From positions 62,001 to 126,000 of the forward strand of contig CANNBS010000004.1 of NCBI GenBank assembly GCA_947502925.1: a stretch of 64,000 bases of DNA, read 5' to 3'. Under the pieces are notes generated by a model. The model searched no databases. It worked only from the letters and a program-made list of their open reading frames with translations, and was not told where the DNA came from. The translations under genes were made by a program, and so were the position numbers. Of the stretch, positions 46,507-54,617 are shown in pieces. Numbering within the stretch: the stretch's first letter is position 1; the number at the start of each line of letters is the position of its first letter. This DNA is from an uncultured Marinicella sp. (GTDB lineage Bacteria; Pseudomonadota; Gammaproteobacteria; Xanthomonadales; Marinicellaceae).

Positions 46507-46810
46507 TTTTAATTGCCTCTAGTATTTGTTTAAGTATATGCCCCGGGATTGTATCTATATCAGATTTACTATAAAGCGTTAGCATCCAAAACTCGTTATC
46601 TATCTTGTTCCAATAGTAAATGACTCTAACGCCACCACTTTTACCAGACCCTGTTGGTGCCCATCGAACTTTTCGAACTCCGCCGGATGCTTTAATAATG
46701 TTGCCAGCATCAGGCCTTTGCATTAAATAATTTTGAAGCCCACGATATTCTTCATCGGTTAGATAGCTGTGTACAAGTTTAGTAAACAATGAAGTTTCGA
46801 TAAATATCAT
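46499..46810 (-). CDS. RelE/HigB-family toxin
   Basis: This 103-residue protein starts MIFIETSLFTKLVHSYLTDEEYRGLQNYLMQRPDAG and contains GGVRKVRWAPTGSGKSGGVRVIYYW, typical of HigB/RelE toxins paired with NadS-type antitoxins. The ATG at 46810 is chosen because a longer start at 46828 would lie within the promoter. The -10 box ends seven bases before the ATG, so the mRNA may begin at or very near the start codon. Confidence 0.87.
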   Translation of the reverse strand: MIFIETSLFTKLVHSYLTDEEYRGLQNYLMQRPDAGNIIKASGGVRKVRWAPTGSGKSGGVRVIYYWNKIDNEFWMLTLYSKSDIDTIPGHILKQILEAIKND

Positions 46811-46816
46811 TTTATG

Positions 46817-46845
46817 AATATACGGCAATGCCGTATGGTTGTCAA
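46817..46845 (-). promoter_or_regulatory. HigBA promoter, apparently leaderless
   Basis: On the minus strand TTGACA (46840-46845), a 17-base spacer and TATATT (46817-46822) form a near-consensus promoter. Transcription should start about 46810, which is the A of the toxin ATG, leaving little or no leader. Confidence 0.7.
46820..46836. promoter_or_regulatory. HigA operator palindrome
   Basis: ATACGGCA, a central base, then TGCCGTAT form a perfect 17-bp palindrome that lies in the promoter spacer and overlaps the -10 box. Binding by the antitoxin would block RNA polymerase directly. Confidence 0.7.
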
Positions 46846-47012
46846 GAAAAGTAGTGAACTATGATATTAAACACTAACTCTGATTACAGTACATGGAATG
46901 ATATCGAAATGGAGGAAACTCCCATAACTCAAGCCGGCTGAGCTCCGTCGAAGTCTCTCCCCGGAGTAGGGAAACTTTAAGTTATTATCACACTTAAAAG
47001 CCAGAATTATAA

Positions 47013-47050
47013 AAACATCTAGGAATGTATGTTTACATGGGTTGGGTGTG
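47013..47050. repeat. 37-bp intergenic repeat, copy 2
   Basis: AAACATCTAGGAATGTATGT opens this copy, two changes from copy 1 in the first 20 bases, and GTTGGGTGTG closes it. The hairpin arms are partly conserved. G/T-rich DNA follows. Confidence 0.7.
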
Positions 47051-47232
47051 GGTTTGGGGCTGTCGGTTAGTTTAGTCGGGAGGTGATGTTTTGGGTACTA
47101 TTGTCTTTTGGTTCAAGTTGGTTTAGGAGTTGCTTCTAAAGTTAATGGTATATTTCTTCTCTAATAGTTGGCTTTCATTGCCTAAAATGTTGGTTTTTGG
47201 CAAAGGGATCGGGTTGGAGGGGTAATTTAAAT

Positions 47233-47270
47233 AAACATCCAAGAATGTATGTTGCGATGGGTTGTGTTGT
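47233..47270. repeat. 37-bp intergenic repeat, copy 3
   Basis: The first 20 bases are identical to copy 1 (AAACATCCAAGAATGTATGT), followed by a diverged middle and GTTGTGTTGT. G/T-rich DNA follows for about 150 bases. Confidence 0.75.
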
Positions 47271-47654
47271 GTTTTTTTGCATTGGCTTGTTGAGATGGGG
47301 TTTGAGTGGTTTCTTTGGATTGAGATTTGGTTATTGAGGGGTTTTTAGCTGGTTTCAGTTCAGTATTCGAGGTGTAAATGTTTAGATTATTCTTTCTAAA
47401 AGCGTGTTGTACTGGGGATTTATTGCCTTGGGTGCGTGTTTTTTTAGTTTAAAATGACTTTTAAGTGACAATTTACGTCAGTTTTAAAATTCTATCTTGA
47501 GCCGATTTTTCGAAAACGCTAAAAATGTGAACCAGTCGACATTGAGCTGCAATTTAAACTAAAAAAACCACAAGGCACTTGCGCCGGACAGGAAAAATAC
47601 ATAATCTACACTCCATGGACGATTTTTTTATTAATCACATTTGAGGTAAATAAC

Positions 47655-48095
47655 ATGAAAAAGAATCAAGGTTTTACATTAATCGAACTGATGATCGTAA
47701 TCGCGATTATCGCCATCTTAATGGCTTACGCCATTCCAGCATACCGTGACTATACCGTTCGTGCGAAAGCTGGTGAAGGTATTGCCATCGCGGCTGCTGC
47801 TAAACAAGCTGTTTCAGAAACATATATTAGTGAAGGCGAGTGGCCAGACTCTAACCCTGCGGCTGGCTTACCTGCGGCTGGTACTATTACTGGTGAAAAT
47901 GTTGCGTCAGTAACAGTAACTGATCCAGGTGTAATTACTATACTTTTTAATGGTAATGATTCGGTATTAACTGCATCTAGTAATATTGTTTTAACACCTA
48001 CTTCAGCTACAGGTGCTGGCAGTATTACTTGGGCATGTACTTCTAATTTAGATAATAGATATCTGCCTACTGATTGTCGTACTGCTTCTCCATAA
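47655..48095 (+). CDS. pilA: Type IV pilin, PilA-like (copy 1)
   Basis: This 146-residue prepilin has the leader MKKNQG, cleaved before Phe7, and the canonical [20 protein letters not shown] helix with Glu at mature position 5. The body ends in a Cys-bounded D-region ([16 protein letters not shown]) as in major pilins. It should be processed by PilD and assembled into the pilus fibre; PilU, encoded at 27.8 kb, belongs to the same machine. It ends at a strong terminator and is followed by a PEtN-transferase-like membrane enzyme. The second pilin at 52452 shares almost the same first 36 mature residues. Confidence 0.93.
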   Translation: MKKNQGFTLIELMIVIAIIAILMAYAIPAYRDYTVRAKAGEGIAIAAAAKQAVSETYISEGEWPDSNPAAGLPAAGTITGENVASVTVTDPGVITILFNGNDSVLTASSNIVLTPTSATGAGSITWACTSNLDNRYLPTDCRTASP

Positions 48096-48130
48096 ATTTA
48101 GGAAGTAAATAGTATCAGTTGATACTTTGT

Positions 48131-48160
48131 AAAAGCCCCTGTTAAATCAGGGGCTTTTTT
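48131..48160 (+). terminator. Intrinsic terminator of pilin gene
   Basis: GCCCCTG (48135-48141) pairs with CAGGGGC (48148-48154) around TTAAAT, flanked by AAAA and followed by six T residues. This is a textbook terminator and argues that the following gene needs its own promoter or read-through. Confidence 0.9.
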
Positions 48161-48197
48161 GTATGTATTGGTTTATATTAATTTGTTTAACATATTT

Positions 48198-50051
48198 ATG
48201 ACGAGAATGGCTTTATACAAAATACCCACTTATCTGCTGTATTACCTTGTTGGTCACATGCTAATTTCATGTGGCTATATATATTTATGGCTGGCATATT
48301 TTGAATTACCCAAACTGGTGATTATTCAACATCTTGTTCTTATTGTTACGATTCATTTACCTGTCGCCATTCTGGCATGTTTAGTAAGTTATAATTCTAT
48401 CTTTCAGAAACTATTTTTTAAGAATCTGATCTGTGGGATATTATCAGTTTATTTGGCATTTTACTGGCTGAGTTTGATCTTATTATATGTTCTTAATTGG
48501 GTTTCTAAGGAGTACTGGGGAAGCCTAATTTTGGCTGATTTTATTGTTAATATACCAGAACAATTAAACACACTTTCCGTTTTAATCTCAGTTAATGTTT
48601 TTTTCTTTTATGCGGTTTTATCTTTTCTTTTTAGCTTATTTTTTGTTATCGCTTATAAACTATTAAAAACCTGCGTGAAATTTTTAAACAACCAAAATAT
48701 TTCTGTAAAACTACCTGTCTATTCAGGTGTATTTCTAATATTAAGTCTTTCATATGTTGGTTTTACTTATTCGGCGGAAGATCCGGATATATGGAAGAAT
48801 GAGCCTCTCATAAATGTTCTGACAAAAAACAGCGGAATCTATAATTCACCCGCAAATAAATTAGAACGACTAAATGATTATAGCATCAGAGCCGATTACC
48901 AAAAAAACTTACCGAACCAATTGCCGTCAAGTCATGTTATTGTGATTATGGTTGATAGTTTTCGGGGCGACCGTTTGAGTGTTAATGGCTATGAGCGTGA
49001 GACAACACCTTTTTTAAGCCAATTACAAAAAAAAGGACAGTTGGAAAGTGTCGATTATTTTACGGCAACTTGTCCGGAATCGACTTGTGGTATTTATTCC
49101 GCGTTCAGTTCACGTCGAGCTAAGTATTTAGGTGAGGATTTATATGACTTATCAGATGTTTTAAAGGATGCAGGGTACAGTAAAAAGTATATCCTCAGTG
49201 CACGTCATGATTATAATGGATTAGAAGGTTTTTACAGTAAGGACAGAGGTTTATATATAAATGGCTCAAATTTTGATGCACCTTACCAGTTATATGAAGA
49301 TGAGGGTGTGATACATCATTTAAAACAGTTAGCTGAAGATTCTGAAACCCCCATGTTTCTCTATTTACATTTGATGTCTGCACATCAGCTGGGAAAAAAT
49401 CTATCTAAATTCAATCAATATGAACCCTATAAAGAGGTATTTTTAGGTAATAAAGCAAGTAGTGAGGAGGATGCTGTTGCTATTAATAATACCTATGACA
49501 ATGGTATTTTACAGACAGATGATTATATTCGACGTGTTTTCTCTACATTAGAAGAGAAAGGTTATTTAGATAACAGTGTGGTCATTATTACCGGTGATCA
49601 TGGTGAGGGAATGGGCGAGCGAGGGCATTTCTCTCATACACATTACTTATATCATGAAGACCTCAATATTCCCTTTTTAATGTATTCTGATCAAAACTGT
49701 GAATTTGAAAATACACGTTATGGAACACAAATTGATATTGCACCCACCATATTAGATTGCTTAAATCTGCCGATTCCTGAAACTTGGCAAGGTCGTTCGG
49801 TATTAAGGCCTTATCAGCCCAATCGAATTACTTTTCATCAAAATATTCGAAATTCAAAAGAAGTCATGGTTGTTAAAGAAAATAAAGAGCATTTTTATAA
49901 ATTAATGGGGACATTAACTTCCGGTGAAATTAATAATTATCGTTTATATGATTGGTATGCTGATAAGAAGGAGCAAAATAGCTTACTTGAGGTTATTGAT
50001 GATAAAATATTGAAAGAAATGAAAAATTTGCTTAAAGATGAGTTTGAGTAA
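48198..50051 (+). CDS. Membrane phosphoethanolamine-transferase/sulfatase-like enzyme
   Basis: This 617-residue protein has about five N-terminal transmembrane helices and a periplasmic alkaline-phosphatase-superfamily domain. VIVIMVDSFRGDRLSVNGY gives the first metal ligand (Asp253). TCPESTCGIYSAFSS carries Thr296 where EptA-type PEtN transferases have their nucleophile (CGTxT). GDHGEGMGERGHFSHTHYLYHEDL resembles the EptA metal site. Transfer of a phospho-group is therefore more likely than sulfate removal. The longer TTG start at 48159 overlaps the pilin terminator, so I use the ATG at 48198. Its position just after a pilin gene suggests, but does not prove, pilin or glycan modification. 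Confidence 0.72.
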   Translation: MTRMALYKIPTYLLYYLVGHMLISCGYIYLWLAYFELPKLVIIQHLVLIVTIHLPVAILACLVSYNSIFQKLFFKNLICGILSVYLAFYWLSLILLYVLNWVSKEYWGSLILADFIVNIPEQLNTLSVLISVNVFFFYAVLSFLFSLFFVIAYKLLKTCVKFLNNQNISVKLPVYSGVFLILSLSYVGFTYSAEDPDIWKNEPLINVLTKNSGIYNSPANKLERLNDYSIRADYQKNLPNQLPSSHVIVIMVDSFRGDRLSVNGYERETTPFLSQLQKKGQLESVDYFTATCPESTCGIYSAFSSRRAKYLGEDLYDLSDVLKDAGYSKKYILSARHDYNGLEGFYSKDRGLYINGSNFDAPYQLYEDEGVIHHLKQLAEDSETPMFLYLHLMSAHQLGKNLSKFNQYEPYKEVFLGNKASSEEDAVAINNTYDNGILQTDDYIRRVFSTLEEKGYLDNSVVIITGDHGEGMGERGHFSHTHYLYHEDLNIPFLMYSDQNCEFENTRYGTQIDIAPTILDCLNLPIPETWQGRSVLRPYQPNRITFHQNIRNSKEVMVVKENKEHFYKLMGTLTSGEINNYRLYDWYADKKEQNSLLEVIDDKILKEMKNLLKDEFE

Positions 50052-50107
50052 GTCTAATCCCTGAAAAAATTATAATAGTCAGAGCGGTTCTGAACTTCTA
50101 ATATTAT

Positions 50108-52219
50108 ATGACAAAATCATCCTTAATTATAAAAGCAATACTGGCAATGCTACTTATTGTCTGTTTAATAACTACCTACGTCCCTCAAATAATTTACTTT
50201 AATCAAAGAGAATATTTTGCAGCTTATTTTATTGAATTAATTCAACCCTCTGTGTTTTTTGGTTTTCTTTCTGTTTTACTTTTTACATTTTTGCTTGTTT
50301 TATTACCAAAAAAATTACTTAAATTTATCATATCTATTTTGTTATTACTTTCTTTGTTGATATGGGTTTACGTTGAATGTTTTTCAGTTAGCTATGGTCC
50401 TTTAGATGGGTCAGTTATAGATTTTAACCATTTCAAGCAGCGTGGCTACATTGAAGTTATTATCTTTGGTTTTGCTTTATTAATGGCTTTATTTTTTCAT
50501 CGGTTTTTTATAAAGCACTTGCCATTTGTGGTTCTTCTGGTTTTGATTGGACAGTTAGTTTTCACATTTATTAATGTGTACCAAGAACCATTGGGAATGA
50601 ATAAAATATTAATTCGTGATCAAGAAGAAGATATGGATATAGAGTTTTATAAGTATTCTTCTGATAAAAATATAATATTAATTGTATTGGACGCATTTGG
50701 ATCTGAATATTTTCAACAAGCACTCATTGAAAACCCTTCAATTGCCGACAACCTTGAAGGATTTGTCGGTTATACCGATACAATTAGTAATTACTCTTAT
50801 ACTAAAGGCAGTGTTCCCTCATTTTTAACTGGGAAGATGATTCCTGAAAAGGATACATATAATAACTTCCTATCTAATTATGTGTCTAACTTTGGACTGC
50901 CAAGGATGTTTAGTGAGAAAGGATATTTGGTAAGTGTTATCTCATCCTATACTTGGTTCAAACACTTATATAAAGAAAGATATATTTCTCAGCCTCAATT
51001 TAATCAAAATATTTTGAATCGATATTATTCAGCTCAACTTTTAGATTATTCCTTATTTCGTGTTTTGCCTCACTTTATAAAGCCTAAAATATTTAACGAA
51101 GGTGATTGGTTTGTTTCCGATAAAGTTTCAAATAATTACAATATTCCTCATACGTATCCTGAAACTGGTAAGTATTTTTTGGAACTAATGACTGATAATA
51201 TGATGATAGATGACCGAACACCTAGGTTTAAAATGATTCACGTTACTACTCCTCATCCAGAATATAGATTTGATAGAGATTGTGAAAAAATAAAGCTTCC
51301 TGTTGGGGAACAAGCCATGCTTGAACAGTCAATGTGTGTTTTAAAGAGCCTAGATGTGCTTTTGAACAGATATAAAGAGAAAGGAATTTACAATAAATCT
51401 TTGATTGTGGTTACTTCAGACCATGGTGCCCGAGTTATGACAGATAAGTCCCTAACTGGTTTTCCATCGTACTTTGAAATGAGTTCTTCAGGAGCTCTTT
51501 TCATGATTAAGGGCATTGGTCAAAAAGATGATTTTTCGCAAGTGAGCCAGCCCTTTTCTCTAATTAAGCTTTATGATGCTATGCTCAATGAAGAATTACA
51601 TTTTAGTAAATATGATTTTTTACAAGACAATATGAGACTCTTTTATGCTTATAGATATCATCATGAAGGTCATAAGGACTATTTGCCGGACGCACCTTTA
51701 TTTGAAGTAGGACCAAATTTTTCAAATCCTGAAAACTGGAAATTAAAAAGATTTGTAACACATGAATGTAAGCCTCAAAACTTTCCTTTGAAGATGACCT
51801 TTAATACCAATGGTCGGGAAGGTTATTGTTCAATTTATGGTTTCACAGAACCACATTCAACAAAGACTGGTTCATCGATAGAAAGTATTGATAGTCGGAT
51901 CATACTGGAACTCAATAAAGAGAGTATAAATAGGGCTAATACTTATAATGTTACATTCAACTTTTCAACTAAAGTAGCTCAAGAACATTTACCTATTACC
52001 TTCAAAGTACTCATCAATAATGTGGGAGTTGGTGAACATTTAATCACCAAAGAGGGTGATCAAAGCGTTACTTTTAGTTTTAAAGGCAATTTAATTCAGT
52101 CATCAAAACAAACTGTAATTCAATTATTAATTCCCGAACTGATGCCTCCCAATGAAATGTCAATCAATAATGACACTCGTAAGTTAGGGCTAACTATGAA
52201 TTCAGTGGAAATTAATTAA
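50108..52219 (+). CDS. Sulfatase-superfamily membrane protein, paralogue A
   Basis: This 703-residue protein has about five N-terminal transmembrane segments and an alkaline-phosphatase-type periplasmic domain: IILIVLDAFGSEYFQQAL (Asp195) and IVVTSDHGARV (Asp438-His439). The probable nucleophile segment is SNYSYTKGSVPSFLTGKMIPE, with Ser-x-Pro-Ser-Phe where sulfatases have Cys/Ser-x-Pro-x-Arg. A C-terminal beta-rich region of about 150 residues follows. It is a clear paralogue of the protein at 54618-56753. Substrate unknown; its place between two pilin genes suggests pilus or surface modification. Confidence 0.7.
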   Translation: MTKSSLIIKAILAMLLIVCLITTYVPQIIYFNQREYFAAYFIELIQPSVFFGFLSVLLFTFLLVLLPKKLLKFIISILLLLSLLIWVYVECFSVSYGPLDGSVIDFNHFKQRGYIEVIIFGFALLMALFFHRFFIKHLPFVVLLVLIGQLVFTFINVYQEPLGMNKILIRDQEEDMDIEFYKYSSDKNIILIVLDAFGSEYFQQALIENPSIADNLEGFVGYTDTISNYSYTKGSVPSFLTGKMIPEKDTYNNFLSNYVSNFGLPRMFSEKGYLVSVISSYTWFKHLYKERYISQPQFNQNILNRYYSAQLLDYSLFRVLPHFIKPKIFNEGDWFVSDKVSNNYNIPHTYPETGKYFLELMTDNMMIDDRTPRFKMIHVTTPHPEYRFDRDCEKIKLPVGEQAMLEQSMCVLKSLDVLLNRYKEKGIYNKSLIVVTSDHGARVMTDKSLTGFPSYFEMSSSGALFMIKGIGQKDDFSQVSQPFSLIKLYDAMLNEELHFSKYDFLQDNMRLFYAYRYHHEGHKDYLPDAPLFEVGPNFSNPENWKLKRFVTHECKPQNFPLKMTFNTNGREGYCSIYGFTEPHSTKTGSSIESIDSRIILELNKESINRANTYNVTFNFSTKVAQEHLPITFKVLINNVGVGEHLITKEGDQSVTFSFKGNLIQSSKQTVIQLLIPELMPPNEMSINNDTRKLGLTMNSVEIN

Positions 52220-52451
52220 TTATAAATTGGTGAAGCTAAATATAAACAAGGATATGCTTAGCATGTCCCTAATTGCTTTTAGTGGTTTTGTATTTAGTAA
52301 TAATTTTTGTCACTATTGTTTTAAAGCAAGTAATAAAATACAGTATATTTGAATAAACCCTTTCAAAAAGGCTGATAAATAGCAAAATAATTTACTTTAC
52401 GTAGTTTGTTAACAATAATAATACTAATTGAAGTAATGAAGGTTGTTTCAA

Positions 52452-52904
52452 ATGTTACGCTTTAACACAAAAAATCATGGTTTTACATTAATAGAGCTTA
52501 TGATGGTAATCGCCATCATTGCTATTTTAATGGCTTATGCAATCCCAGCTTATAGGGACTATACAGTTAGAACAAAAGCCGGTGAAGCACTTAGTGTAGC
52601 GAGTGGATTAAAATCGAACATTTCAGAAGTTTGGGTCAATGACGGTGATGTTTCAATGCTAAATAGTGGAACTAATGGGATTCCAAGCGCTACTTCAATT
52701 ACGGGTAATAATATCAGTCAAGTGGAGGTAACCGCTGGTGTTATTGAAGTATCATTTTTCAATGATCCTGATTTATCAGGTGAAACTTTGACTTTAACAC
52801 CAATTCTGCCCGGTACAGGGGGCAATACCGGAACGAGCCTTTTTTGGCAATGTCGTTCAACACTAAATAATCGTTATCTTCCAAGTGAATGTAGGACGCC
52901 ATAA
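52452..52904 (+). CDS. Type IV pilin (copy 2)
   Basis: This 150-residue prepilin has the leader MLRFNTKNHG followed by [20 protein letters not shown] and [16 protein letters not shown], nearly identical to the first pilin through the helix. The globular region differs strongly, but the C-terminal WQCRSTLNNRYLPSEC disulfide region is kept. The ATG at 52452 is preferred over TTG at 52443. The two pilins look like an ancient tandem duplication with diverging exposed faces. Confidence 0.9.
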   Translation: MLRFNTKNHGFTLIELMMVIAIIAILMAYAIPAYRDYTVRTKAGEALSVASGLKSNISEVWVNDGDVSMLNSGTNGIPSATSITGNNISQVEVTAGVIEVSFFNDPDLSGETLTLTPILPGTGGNTGTSLFWQCRSTLNNRYLPSECRTP

Positions 52905-53039
52905 TGGCTTAAGGTTTTATTGATGAATAATTTTTGATTGTTAATCATTTGATTTATATGGTTTGTAAATAAGATATGTTATTGAATATCAGTTAAACTA
53001 CAATCTTTGATTTTTTAATAAACCTGATTTACATAATAA

Positions 53040-53252
53040 ATGACACTTTCAAGAAATTTCACTTATTTTTTCAGGTTCATTCTTGATGAGCTGGTGCCAC
53101 CTTTATTGCGTGATAGTAAAATATTCATGCGGCCGTCCTTTTATGTGTTAATTAGAAATAAAACTAAATTCTTTATGAACTTTAAAAAATTAGATCATGA
53201 GTCTGATGAGGAGCAAATTGCTGAAATTTATAAAGTTACAAGTATCGTTTAA
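53040..53252 (+). pseudogene. Truncated methyltransferase-like N-terminus
   Basis: The 70 residues MTLSRNFTYFFRFILDELVPPLLRDSKIFM... resemble the N-terminal extension of a group of SAM-dependent methyltransferases (RFxLDxxLPPxLRDSKWFM pattern), which continue for a further 200 residues or so with the catalytic domain. Here a stop ends the frame at 53252, and the 302 bases that follow show no recognisable SAM-binding motif. A genuine short protein is possible, but a gene remnant is more likely. Confidence 0.4.
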
Positions 53253-53554
53253 CCAAAGTATAATTGAGTCTTGAATGCATGGTACATGACGAGAGGCAAC
53301 AGTCCTAGCATAGCATTAATGATTGATGAAGATAATAAAACAATTTTTTCTAGCGTACCTGTTAATTACTGATTAGTTTTGATTTTGCAGGTATAAAAAA
53401 CATTACTTTTGATAATCAGCGATTTACTGTTTGTTAAAAATATGGACATAGACAAATATTTATTTGGGGTAAAATCATTTTTAAATTTTTTATGCCTCAT
53501 CAATGTGATTATTGAATTTTATAGTAAAAGTATAGATAATAACTCAATATAATT
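53253..53554. other. Non-coding gap, nothing recognised
   Basis: The 302 AT-rich bases between the truncated methyltransferase-like gene and the next membrane protein contain no convincing reading frame, repeat or terminator. Confidence 0.4.
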
Positions 53555-54598
53555 ATGAATGAACTGACTGCTAAACTTAATCCTAAACAAGGTATATTAA
53601 AAAGCCAACATTCAGATTTGCTTTTTTTAATTGGCTTGCCGCTATTTGCAATTTGTTGTTCACTGTTTGTATTTTTAAACCCATCTTATAAAGAACTGGT
53701 TATCACACTGAACCTATGGTTATTTGGATATCACCATGTGTTATCAACATATTCAAGGATTGGATTTGATTTGGCGAGCATCAAGGCCAATAAGTTCTTT
53801 ATTTTTATTTTGCCAATTCTGGTCTTTATCGGTGTCTTTTATGCCTTTAAGTTAGGTGGATTTTCTTTGATGTCTAGTATCTATTTGTATTGGCAGTGGT
53901 ATCATTACACAAGACAAAGTGAGGGTGTATCAAAAGCATATGGCATGAAATCTAAAGAAAATGGAATATTAAATCACTCTGTCCATCGGTTTTTCTTTTA
54001 TTCAGTTCCAGTGTTGTCATTGGTTTTGATGGTAACACGCCCGAACCAAATGTTTTTTGGTTCAACTTTTTATAATTTTTATCTACCTGACACTTGGCGG
54101 ATGATTTTTGGTGTATTGTTGTTGTTAATTACCTTGGTTGGTATTGGTCGAGTTTTGCGGGATGTTAAATTTCAAAGACTGACAGCCTTTTATGCCTATT
54201 ACTATATTGGCCACTGTCTCATTTATTTAGTTGCTTATGTGCTTGTAACGGATATAACTTCAGGTTGGTTGGCAATAAATATCTGGCACAACATTCAATA
54301 TATAACAATAGTACACCTTTTTAATTCTAATAAATTTATGTCAGGAGTAGATAAGAAACATTTGGTTATATCTTATTTGAGTCAACCCAATAGGTTGCCG
54401 TTATATCTGTTGGTGTTTGTTACCCTGGCATTTGTTTTCTATGGGCTGATGGATCTTTTGATAGATAGTTTAGCTGTTTCTACCGGCTTGCCTTTGCTAC
54501 TGATAGTTTATTCGGCAATAAATTTTCATCACTATATAGTCGATTCACAGATTTGGAAATTAAGGAAAAAATCTGTTAACCAACATATAGTTAAATGA
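53555..54598 (+). CDS. Polytopic membrane protein with conserved-looking histidines
   Basis: This 347-residue protein has eight or so transmembrane helices and several His-containing motifs near membrane boundaries: WLFGYHHVLSTYSR, YWQWYHYTRQSEG, IWHNIQYITIVHLF and NFHHYIVDSQIWKLRK. The spacing suggests a metal centre, as in membrane hydroxylases or desaturases, or a haem or ion-binding transporter, but no family is named with confidence. It starts 302 bases after the truncated methyltransferase-like gene and precedes the second sulfatase-like paralogue by 19 bases, so the latter two are likely co-transcribed. Confidence 0.65.
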   Translation: MNELTAKLNPKQGILKSQHSDLLFLIGLPLFAICCSLFVFLNPSYKELVITLNLWLFGYHHVLSTYSRIGFDLASIKANKFFIFILPILVFIGVFYAFKLGGFSLMSSIYLYWQWYHYTRQSEGVSKAYGMKSKENGILNHSVHRFFFYSVPVLSLVLMVTRPNQMFFGSTFYNFYLPDTWRMIFGVLLLLITLVGIGRVLRDVKFQRLTAFYAYYYIGHCLIYLVAYVLVTDITSGWLAINIWHNIQYITIVHLFNSNKFMSGVDKKHLVISYLSQPNRLPLYLLVFVTLAFVFYGLMDLLIDSLAVSTGLPLLLIVYSAINFHHYIVDSQIWKLRKKSVNQHIVK

Positions 54599-54617
54599 AA
54601 AATCTAAAACACTGCAT

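Larger units (their letters stand above)
46846..47654. other. Intergenic region with two repeats and G/T-rich DNA before pilin gene
   Basis: This gap of about 800 bases holds repeat copies at 47013-47050 and 47233-47270, each followed by G/T-rich plus-strand DNA, and the leader region of the pilin gene. No convincing gene was found. I looked for a sigma-54 promoter before the pilin gene; the GGCAC near 47576 lacks a matching GC at the right spacing. Confidence 0.5.

Noticed and set aside
45344..47270. Chromosomal integron attC array carrying toxin-antitoxin cassettes
   Set aside because: The repeats do not show the GTTRRRY/RYYYAAC core sites, there is no integrase gene, and the gaps between repeats do not each hold one cassette.
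45344..47270. CRISPR array
   Set aside because: Only three diverged copies with very unequal spacing are present and no cas genes occur in the window.
47560..47654. Sigma-54 promoter before the pilin gene
   Set aside because: A GGCAC occurs, but no GC at the fixed 10-base spacing that sigma-54 promoters need.
48159..48197. TTG start for the enzyme after the pilin gene
   Set aside because: It overlaps the T-run of the pilin terminator; the ATG at 48198 is more sensible.
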